Source: an uncultured Gemmatimonadota bacterium (lineage in GTDB: Bacteria; Gemmatimonadota; Gemmatimonadetes; Gemmatimonadales; GWC2-71-9). From it: DNA of 7,124 bases. A program made the translations under genes and the position numbers. The stretch spans positions 1 to 7,124 of the forward strand of contig CAMLHP010000106.1 in the NCBI GenBank assembly GCA_946479805.1, read 5' to 3'. This document shows positions 1-7,124 of this stretch, in pieces (the first letter of the stretch is position 1; each line of letters begins with the position of its first letter). Below the pieces are notes generated by a model. It had not been told where the DNA came from. It saw only the letters and a list, made by a program, of their open reading frames with translations, and made no database searches.

Positions 1-739
1 TGTCGTAGCGGGCGAACCGCATCTGCATCGCCTCGCGCGCCACCTCGACCGTCACGTGGCCACCGCTCCCCACATGCGCCGCCGCCGCTTCCAGCACGGT
101 CAGCGCCCGGCGGGCGTCGCCATCAGCCTCGGCGGCGATCAGCTCGAGCGCGTCGACGTCAGCAACCAGGTTCTCGCCCGCGAGGCCGCGCTCGCGATCG
201 GTCAGCGCGCGGTCGAGCAGCACACGGATGTCCGGCGCGGCCAGCGGCTGCAGCACGAACACCCGCGACCGGGACAGCAGCGCCCCGTTGATCTCGAAAC
301 TGGGGTTCTCGGTGGTGGCGCCGACCAGGGCTACCGTGCCGTCTTCGGTGGGAGGCAGCAGGCTGTCCTGCTGCGCCTTGTTGAGGCGATGGATCTCGTC
401 CACGAACAGCACGGTGCCGGCACCGCCCGCATCCAGCCGGCCGCGGGCGATCTGCACGATTTCGCGGATGCGAGGCACGCCCTCGGTCACCGCGCTGAAC
501 GGCTCGAACACCCGCTGCGATGCACCAGCCATCAGCCGTGCGATCGTGGTCTTGCCGCTGCCGGGCGGACCCCAGAGAATGATGGAGCCGGGCGCTCCCC
601 GTTCGACCGCTTCGCGCAGAGGGCGGCCGGGCGCGAGCAGGTGCTGCTGTCCCACCACCTCGTCCAGCGTGACGGGACGTATCCGGGCGGCGAGCGGCTG
701 CTGGTCGGGCCGGGCGAAGAGCGAGGCTTCTCGGGCCAT
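1..739 (-). CDS. rarA: Replication-associated recombination protein A (RarA/MgsA), N-terminal part, cut by window edge
   Basis: AAA+ ATPase of the RarA/MgsA/WRNIP1 clamp-loader-like family, which acts at stalled replication forks together with SSB and recombination proteins (family knowledge). Reading the minus strand from the ATG at 739 gives 246 uninterrupted codons before the window ends; the family is usually about 430-450 residues, so the C-terminal tetramerisation part lies outside. Visible motifs in order: the N-terminal family signature PLAARIRPVTLDEVVGQQHL (15-34), Walker A GPPGSGKTT (57-65), Walker B VLFVDEIHR (110-118), sensor 1 GATTENPSF (140-148), arginine-finger region LLSRSRVF (154-161) and sensor 2 GDARRALT (207-214). 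GATTENPSF is highly typical of RarA and separates it from RuvB and DnaX. The start codon shares one base with the stop of the upstream ZIP gene (TGATG), so translation is probably coupled. No Shine-Dalgarno sequence is evident. The AAA+ core looks intact and functional. Confidence 0.95.
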   Translation of the reverse strand, partial: MAREASLFARPDQQPLAARIRPVTLDEVVGQQHLLAPGRPLREAVERGAPGSIILWGPPGSGKTTIARLMAGASQRVFEPFSAVTEGVPRIREIVQIARGRLDAGGAGTVLFVDEIHRLNKAQQDSLLPPTEDGTVALVGATTENPSFEINGALLSRSRVFVLQPLAAPDIRVLLDRALTDRERGLAGENLVADVDALELIAAEADGDARRALTVLEAAAAHVGSGGHVTVEVAREAMQMRFARYD

Positions 740-1455
740 CAATGAGCCAGGCCCGCCAGTGGTGCCAGCACCATACGGGCGAGGACGAAGAGCACGACGC
801 CGCCGAGAAATGCACCCGCTGTGTCCCAGCCACGCTTGGCCTGGAACTCCGGCACCAGGTTGGAGGCGGCCACATAGAGCGTGACGCCCGCTGAGAGCGC
901 CAGGCCGCGCGCCGCGAGTGGCGCCACCGACTCGGTGAGCAGCACGCCCAGCACCGTAGCGGCACCCAACGCAGTGGCCGCCAGCAGCGCCTTCCGCCTG
1001 CCCTGCCCGCCCGCGAGCATCACGCTGGCCATGGTCACTCCCTCGGGCACCTTGTGCAGCAGCACCGCGAGGAAAAGCAGGATGCCGAGCCGGGGCGAGA
1101 CCAGGAACCCGCTGGCGATCGCCACCCCGTCGAAAAATGTGTGCAGGGTCAGACCGATCAGCGCCGACACCCCGGCCGACGCGGAAATGCGGTGGGTTTC
1201 CTCTCCGAAATGGAAGTGCGGGGTCAGCACGTGCTGGGAGATGTGCACCGCCAGGAAGCCCGCCAGCACCCAAGGCGCTGCGCCCGCCACCTCGAACGCC
1301 TCGGGCAGCATCGCCAGCACCACCGCCGAGATCATGAACCCCGCGCCGAAGGCGACGAAGTGCTCCACCAGACGGAGCCCCTGCCGGCGCACCACCACCA
1401 GCGCACCGACAACGTTGGCCAGACCGGCACATACCGCGAGCACGAGTGCGGTCAT
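739..1455 (-). CDS. ZIP-family divalent metal transporter
   Basis: Inner-membrane protein of 238 residues, predicted from family membership to move divalent metal (zinc, iron or manganese) into the cytoplasm. By eye there are about eight hydrophobic segments: roughly 4-22, 31-50, 58-78, 95-119, 121-147, 156-176, 185-202 and 213-232. The ZIP signatures are in the fourth and fifth: LHTFFDGVAIA (104-113; H105, D109) and LLHKVPEGVTMAS (132-144; H134, E138). The loop between segments 3 and 4 is histidine-rich (H71, H75, H80, H82, H88), a usual metal-binding feature of the family. The reading frame is open up to 1659, but the ATG at 1455 fits best: it begins just before the first membrane segment and forms a 4-nt ATGA overlap with the cca stop, whereas the longer version adds a basic, low-complexity shadow of cca. 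The metal cannot be told from sequence. At the second metal site the usual polar/acidic ligands appear replaced by T106 and K135. Confidence 0.92.
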   Translation of the reverse strand: MTALVLAVCAGLANVVGALVVVRRQGLRLVEHFVAFGAGFMISAVVLAMLPEAFEVAGAAPWVLAGFLAVHISQHVLTPHFHFGEETHRISASAGVSALIGLTLHTFFDGVAIASGFLVSPRLGILLFLAVLLHKVPEGVTMASVMLAGGQGRRKALLAATALGAATVLGVLLTESVAPLAARGLALSAGVTLYVAASNLVPEFQAKRGWDTAGAFLGGVVLFVLARMVLAPLAGLAH

Positions 1456-2675
1456 GCCAATTCGCGCGCGAGCGCGAGGAGGGTATCCCGGCGATTGAGC
1501 GCCGGGTCGTCGAGGGTGCGGTCCAGCAGGCGGTCGAGCACCCGGCCGACCGCGGGTCCGGTGAGGCCCAGTGCCAGGAGATCGCCACCGTTGATGGCAA
1601 GATCGCCGCGGCGCACCGCGTCGCCCCGCTCCCGAATGCGCTCGACATCGGCCAGCCACGCTGCGGGCCGCCCGGTGCGCAACTGCTCCGCCCGGAGGGC
1701 ATCGTCGGTGGCAGCGGCCGCACCGGCGAGCCAGCGGCGCACTGCGCGCTCGTCTCCTGGTTGCGGCGCTACGGGAACTCGCACCAGCGCCTCGGCACGT
1801 CCGACCTCAGCGTTGGATGCCTTGAGCCGCCGCAACACCGCTGCGGGATTGTTGGTGAGCATTGCCGTCAGCAGTACCGCGTCCCGTGGCGCGGCATCGG
1901 CCGAAGCCGGGACCGGTCCCGGGAGCAATTCCGGGAGCCAGACGGCCGCCGCCCCGGACGCGTGCCAGAGGCGAACCAGCAGGTCGAGCGTCTTGGCAGT
2001 CTCCAGCCCCTTGAACCATTCGTCGCGTACCCGCTCGGCCGACAGTCGGACCAGTCCCGGTGCCAGTTCGCGCATCGCGGCCCAGGTGGACTGCTCGATC
2101 GTGAAATCGAACCGGGCGGCAAAGCGAAGCGCGCGCAGCAGGCGGAGGTAGTCCTCGCGGATCCTGTCCACCGGCTGGCCCACCGCGCGAATGACGCCGC
2201 GGGCGAGGTCCTCCGCCCCATGGAACGGGTCCCGCCATTCGTGGGTGAGCGGGTGGTACGCGAGGGCGTTGATGGTGAAGTCCCGGCGCGCGAGGTCGTC
2301 CTCGAGCGAGGCGCCGAACTGCACCTCCGCGTGGCGTCCATCGGTGCGGACGTCGTGGCGGAACGTCGTGACCTCGTGGAGCACGCCGGCCTTGTCGAGC
2401 ACTCCCACCGTGCCGAAGCGTTCGCCCACAGGGACGGTACGCCGGAATCGCTTCCGCACCTCTGACGGCGTGGCCGAAGTGGCGACATCGAAATCGGCGT
2501 GAGGCACCTGCAGCACCGCGTCGCGCAGGGCTCCGCCGACGCACCAGGCCGCGTGCCCCGCGGCCTCCAGAGTCCGGACGATCTCGGTCACCGGCTCCGG
2601 CACGTCGAGCCGGGCTGGCAGCGCGGGAAGCGCGGTCGGTGCTTCAGCCACAGAGCACGCTCCCGCCGTTGACAT
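1452..2675 (-). CDS. cca: CCA tRNA nucleotidyltransferase (class II, poly(A) polymerase family)
   Basis: Class II nucleotidyltransferase that adds or repairs the 3' CCA end of tRNAs in the cytoplasm, 407 residues from the ATG. Catalytic head motifs are complete: CVGGALRD (45-52) followed by DFD (D61, D63, the two metal-binding carboxylates), RRDFTINALAY (130-140, ribose recognition), the nucleotide-selecting EDYLR (174-178) within a typical LRLLRALRFAARF stretch, and ERVRDEWFK (214-222). The C-terminal end (GGDLLALGLTGPAVGRVLDR region) matches the tail of bacterial enzymes; no HD phosphohydrolase domain is seen. Poly(A) polymerases and A-adding or CC-adding enzymes share these motifs, so the exact activity is inferred. 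Two starts are credible: ATG at 2675, with GGAGAGG 6 nt upstream and a 32-nt overlap with the SDR gene, or GTG at 2651, with GGGAG 8 nt upstream and an 8-nt overlap (399 residues). The conserved region begins well after both. The stop overlaps the ZIP start as ATGA. Confidence 0.95.
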   Translation of the reverse strand: MSTAGACSVAEAPTALPALPARLDVPEPVTEIVRTLEAAGHAAWCVGGALRDAVLQVPHADFDVATSATPSEVRKRFRRTVPVGERFGTVGVLDKAGVLHEVTTFRHDVRTDGRHAEVQFGASLEDDLARRDFTINALAYHPLTHEWRDPFHGAEDLARGVIRAVGQPVDRIREDYLRLLRALRFAARFDFTIEQSTWAAMRELAPGLVRLSAERVRDEWFKGLETAKTLDLLVRLWHASGAAAVWLPELLPGPVPASADAAPRDAVLLTAMLTNNPAAVLRRLKASNAEVGRAEALVRVPVAPQPGDERAVRRWLAGAAAATDDALRAEQLRTGRPAAWLADVERIRERGDAVRRGDLAINGGDLLALGLTGPAVGRVLDRLLDRTLDDPALNRRDTLLALARELA

Positions 2676-3396
2676 TGATCACCTCTCCGGTGAGATGGCG
2701 CGCCAACGGACTGGCGAGGAACAGGATGGGACCGGCGATGTCTTCCGCAGTCGCAATCCGCTGAAGCGGGATTCCTGCCGCGATTCGATCCCGCCCGCCG
2801 TCTGCATATGCAGTTGTGCTCATGTCGGTGTCCACCCATCCGGGAGCGACGCAGTTGACGGTGACCCGCGGGGCGCACTCGATGGCAAGCGACTTCGTGA
2901 GCGAAATGATCGCGCCCTTGCTGGCCGCGTAGTCGGCGTGAAACGCCTCTCCCCGCTGTCCGGCGGTGCTCGACACGAGGATTATCGTGCCGGCGTCTCC
3001 CATCAGGCCCAGCGCAGCCCTGGTGCCGAGAAAGACAGCGTCGAGATTGGTGGCAATCGTGTGGTGCCAGCGTCGCGATTCCATGCTGGCGAGCGGCACG
3101 TCTTCGGCTGGCCAGACCCCTGCGTTGGCAACATAGATGTCGAGTCCGCCGAACTCGCGGCGCACCACTTCGGTGAGCTGGTCGACCACTGACGGTTCGG
3201 CGAGGTCGCCGCCGTGAGCGAACCCGCGGCGTCCCTCAGCCCTGACACGGGCCACCACCGTTTCGGCTGCAGCCCTGTTGGTGTGGTAGGTCAGGCCGAC
3301 GTCGGCGCCTGCCGACGCCAGCAGCCGCGCCGTCGCCGCTCCAATGCCTCGCGAACCACCGGTGACCAGCGCCCGCTTGCCGGCAAGGTCGATCAT
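2644..3396 (-). CDS. SDR-family NAD(P)-dependent oxidoreductase, FabG-like
   Basis: Classical short-chain dehydrogenase/reductase of 250 residues, the standard length for the class. The Rossmann fold begins with the glycine motif TGGSRGIG (12-19). NAG follows at 91-93, then the catalytic tetrad N117, S143 (in ILVSSTAG), Y156 and K160 (YAASK), and the PG motif at 185-186 (VAPGWVDTDM). The C-terminus ends in the NVNGGS turn seen in FabG-type enzymes. The closest role I would name is 3-oxoacyl-[acyl-carrier-protein] reductase, but there is no acyl carrier protein or other fatty-acid gene beside it, so the substrate is open. The frame extends to 3432, but the ATG at 3396 is chosen because MIDLAGKRALVTGG is the family N-terminus, a purine-rich GGAGGAAGAGG lies just upstream, and the ATG overlaps the phosphatase stop as ATGA. 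Confidence 0.93.
   Translation of the reverse strand: MIDLAGKRALVTGGSRGIGAATARLLASAGADVGLTYHTNRAAAETVVARVRAEGRRGFAHGGDLAEPSVVDQLTEVVRREFGGLDIYVANAGVWPAEDVPLASMESRRWHHTIATNLDAVFLGTRAALGLMGDAGTIILVSSTAGQRGEAFHADYAASKGAIISLTKSLAIECAPRVTVNCVAPGWVDTDMSTTAYADGGRDRIAAGIPLQRIATAEDIAGPILFLASPLARHLTGEVINVNGGSVLCG
2682..2688 (-). promoter_or_regulatory. Ribosome binding site supporting the ATG start of cca
   Basis: On the minus strand the bases read GGAGAGG, ending 6 nt before the ATG at 2675, a normal Shine-Dalgarno spacing, and lying inside the SDR coding region. It supports the longer cca product. A competing GGGAG at 2660-2664 lies 8 nt before a GTG at 2651, so the choice is not settled. Confidence 0.45.
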
Positions 3397-4166
3397 GAGC
3401 CTCTTCCTCCAAGCATTCGGCGGAGCCTCCACGCAAACGGCGCCGTCAGCGACACTGGCGGGACCGGCAGGGGGTCGCCGTCGTCGAGAATGGCGCGCGG
3501 GTTGGTGACGGTCAGCAACTCGGCCGCAGCGTCGCCGCCAGCCGCCGCCAGGAACCGATAGGCCGCGTGCAGGGTGCGGTCGTCACCGTGATTGTCGGCA
3601 CCCAGCACGTCGGCCAGTCCGGCCGACACCAGGGCCCGGGCGCGGTCGCCCCGTTCCGAGGGCTGCAGGAGGGTGTTGGCGTCCACCTGCATCAGCGCCC
3701 CTGTCTCACGCCAGCGGGTTACTGCGAGCGGTGAGCACGAACTGTAGCGCTCGGGATGGGCCAGCAGGGGCTTGAGGCCGAGATCGGCCACCTGCTTCAG
3801 CGCCGTCCGCACGGTATCTGCCGGGACCAGCCGGGGGAACTCAACCAACATGAAGCGACTCCGGCCCAGTGTCACCCCCGCGGCGACAGCCTGGTCTGCC
3901 GCAGGACGCGTCAGGGGCCGGTCGAGCATGAGCTCGACTCCGCGATGAAGCCGCGGGAGCTCGGGCGCAGCGGCGAGCAGTTCGTCGAACGCACGATGGT
4001 GTCCCTGAGGGACGCCACGCTCGGCAAGTGAGGCGTTGAGATGGGGTGTGAGGCAGAGGTCCGTGATCCCGGCAGCGGCCATTTCTCGCAGCACCGCGAC
4101 TGACGCGTCCACGCTCCGGGAGCCGTCATCCACGCCAGGCAGGAGGTGGGAATGCAGGTCGATCAC
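3393..4166 (-). CDS. PHP-domain phosphatase, CpsB/YwqE tyrosine-protein phosphatase family
   Basis: Metal-dependent phosphoesterase of the PHP superfamily, 257 residues, close to the 240-260 usual for CpsB/CapC/YwqE manganese-dependent phosphotyrosine phosphatases. The N-terminus carries the signature DLHSHLLPGVDDG (3-15; H5, H7, D14). Further likely metal ligands are H42 in LTPHLN, E78 in RGVELM, H137 in LLAHPERY, and D191 with H193 in GADNHG. In characterised relatives the enzyme dephosphorylates a tyrosine kinase (BY-kinase) that controls capsule or exopolysaccharide assembly. No kinase or polysaccharide gene lies in this window, so the substrate is unknown. The final 25 or so residues are basic (FAWRLRRMLGGRG) and may be a lineage-specific tail. 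The start is a GTG placed directly before the signature, in a 4-nt GTGA overlap with the preceding gene. No clear Shine-Dalgarno is seen, which fits translational coupling. Soluble: no signal peptide or membrane segment is visible. Confidence 0.9.
   Translation of the reverse strand: MIDLHSHLLPGVDDGSRSVDASVAVLREMAAAGITDLCLTPHLNASLAERGVPQGHHRAFDELLAAAPELPRLHRGVELMLDRPLTRPAADQAVAAGVTLGRSRFMLVEFPRLVPADTVRTALKQVADLGLKPLLAHPERYSSCSPLAVTRWRETGALMQVDANTLLQPSERGDRARALVSAGLADVLGADNHGDDRTLHAAYRFLAAAGGDAAAELLTVTNPRAILDDGDPLPVPPVSLTAPFAWRLRRMLGGRGS
3400..3410 (-). promoter_or_regulatory. Ribosome binding site of the SDR gene
   Basis: On the minus strand the bases read GGAGGAAGAGG, a strong purine-rich Shine-Dalgarno whose GGAGG core ends 9 nt before the ATG at 3396. 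It lies within the last codons of the phosphatase gene and decides the SDR start over the upstream in-frame codon at 3432. Most other junctions in this operon have no comparable site, so this gene may be translated partly independently of its upstream neighbour. Confidence 0.6.
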
Positions 4167-4461
4167 ACCGGGCCGTGCTGGCAGGAAAGCCTGCGGGCCA
4201 GCGCCGCGAGGCCCGCAGGGTCATGCTCGGCCTGATGGAGCAGGGCCAGGGTGATGAGGCCGTCCGCAGCGAGCAGCTCCAGCGCCACGTCACGCCCGCC
4301 CCGGCTGCCCAGAACCCGACGCAACGCACGCTCTGCCGCCTCGGCCAGGGCATGTGGAACTGAAGCGCCGGGCCCGGTGTCGCCGAGGTTCTGCTCGACG
4401 CAGGCCCTTAGCGCGGCAGGGGCGCCGGCAGTGTGCTGCTCGAGCCAGCGGTCGGGCGCGC

Positions 4462-4465
<4 letters not shown>
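4163..4465 (-). CDS. Small alpha-helical protein of unknown function
   Basis: I do not recognise this gene. From the GTG at 4465 it encodes 100 residues; an alternative GTG at 4483 would add six and make the overlap with alaS 22 nt. The 4465 start is preferred because it gives the same 4-nt GTGA overlap found at other junctions in this operon. The protein is rich in Ala, Leu and Arg/Glu and appears wholly helical. A likely amphipathic helix (HALAEAAERALRRVLGS) is followed by RDVALELLAADGLITLALLH and a closing Leu/Ala-rich helix. There is no signal peptide, no clear membrane segment, and no catalytic or metal-binding motif; only two cysteines are present, one near each end. The first 20 residues contain W and E/H residues without an obvious motif. 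Because both its ends overlap real genes in the same coupled manner, I take it as a genuine gene. It may be a small regulatory or partner protein, but nothing in the sequence assigns a role. Confidence 0.72.
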
Positions 4466-7089
<2,624 letters not shown>

Positions 7090-7095
7090 GGGAGG

Positions 7096-7101
7096 AATAT
7101 A
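7096..7101 (-). promoter_or_regulatory. Putative -10 box of a leaderless alaS promoter
   Basis: Read on the minus strand the sequence is TATATT, matching the TANNNT/TATAAT -10 consensus, in otherwise GC-rich DNA. Exactly six bases (CCTCCC) separate it from the alaS ATG, so transcription from the normal distance would start at or next to the A of the start codon. Together with the missing Shine-Dalgarno, this suggests a leaderless mRNA. At the usual 17-nt spacing the -35 position would be at 7119-7124 and reads ACCGCC, which is not a recognisable -35, and the window ends there. This is inference from one short motif. Confidence 0.45.
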
Positions 7102-7102
7102 G

Positions 7103-7124
7103 GGCGGTAAGGCGGTAAGGCGGT
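7103..7124. repeat. 8-bp tandem repeat (GGCGGTAA), about 2.75 copies, continuing past the window
   Basis: On the plus strand the bases are two perfect GGCGGTAA units followed by GGCGGT at the window edge, so the array may be longer than can be seen. On the transcribed strand the unit reads TTACCGCC. It sits immediately upstream of the TATATT box of alaS, inside the region where the promoter spacer and -35 element would be. The unit is not a multiple of three and is perfectly repeated, as in a microsatellite/minisatellite prone to replication slippage. It could also be a binding-site array, but no palindrome is present. Confidence 0.85.

Noticed and set aside
56..745. Plus-strand open frame of 229 codons opposite the left-edge gene
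   Set aside because: The minus strand of the same bases encodes a clear RarA AAA+ core with Walker A, Walker B and sensor motifs.
159..965. Minus-strand open frame of 268 codons spanning the rarA/ZIP junction
   Set aside because: It is out of frame with both rarA and ZIP and gives an Arg/Ser-rich product without motifs.
1456..1659. N-terminal extension of the ZIP gene upstream of the ATG at 1455
   Set aside because: The extra 68 residues are Arg/Gly/Pro-rich and come from the out-of-frame cca coding sequence; the ATG at 1455 starts just before the first membrane helix.
1054..2151. Plus-strand open frame of 365 codons
   Set aside because: It is antisense to the ZIP and cca genes and its product is low-complexity, rich in Arg, Ser and Ala, as GC-rich shadow frames usually are.
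1446..2465. Plus-strand open frame of 339 codons
   Set aside because: It mirrors cca, which has all its catalytic motifs; no family features are visible in the plus-strand product.
3397..3432. N-terminal extension of the SDR gene to 3432
   Set aside because: The added 12 residues precede the canonical SDR N-terminus, and the strong Shine-Dalgarno at 3400-3410 serves the ATG at 3396.
7090..7124. The 8-bp repeats as a CRISPR or iteron origin
   Set aside because: There are no spacers, the unit is only 8 bp, there are fewer than three copies, and no replication initiator gene is nearby.

Overview
The window is one gene-dense stretch in which every supportable gene lies on the minus strand, so it reads from the right edge to the left. 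In transcription order the genes are: alanyl-tRNA synthetase (alaS); a small helical protein of unknown function; a PHP-type polymerase/histidinol phosphatase-like protein of the CpsB/YwqE tyrosine phosphatase family; a FabG-like short-chain dehydrogenase; a class II CCA tRNA nucleotidyltransferase; a short ZIP-family metal transporter; and RarA (MgsA), an AAA+ ATPase of replication-fork maintenance, cut by the left edge. There is no mobile element, CRISPR array or RNA gene that I can see.

The sequence is strongly GC-rich (about two thirds G+C by eye). The gene set, the order alaS - small ORF - PHP phosphatase - SDR - cca - ZIP - rarA, and the 8-bp GGCGGTAA repeat upstream of alaS suggest an environmental bacterium, perhaps Gemmatimonadota. 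That assignment is inference from memory and I could not check it. Other high-GC phyla remain possible.

Layout: 7090-7124 is the only non-coding stretch. It holds almost three copies of an 8-bp tandem repeat followed by a TATATT -10-like box that ends six bases before the alaS ATG. From alaS to rarA there is no intergenic DNA. Each stop codon overlaps the next start: GTGA, GTGA, ATGA, a longer overlap of 32 or 8 nt, ATGA, then TGATG. This argues for one polycistronic mRNA with translational coupling.

Two genes act on tRNA (alaS charges tRNA-Ala, cca builds the 3' CCA end that is charged). RarA belongs to genome maintenance, and the phosphatase, SDR and ZIP transporter have no obvious pathway link to them. 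This looks like a mostly housekeeping operon rather than a new defence or biosynthetic system. The points most worth a second look are the apparently leaderless alaS promoter next to a slippage-prone repeat, the uncharacterised small protein, the altered metal site of the ZIP protein, and the all-overlapping architecture.
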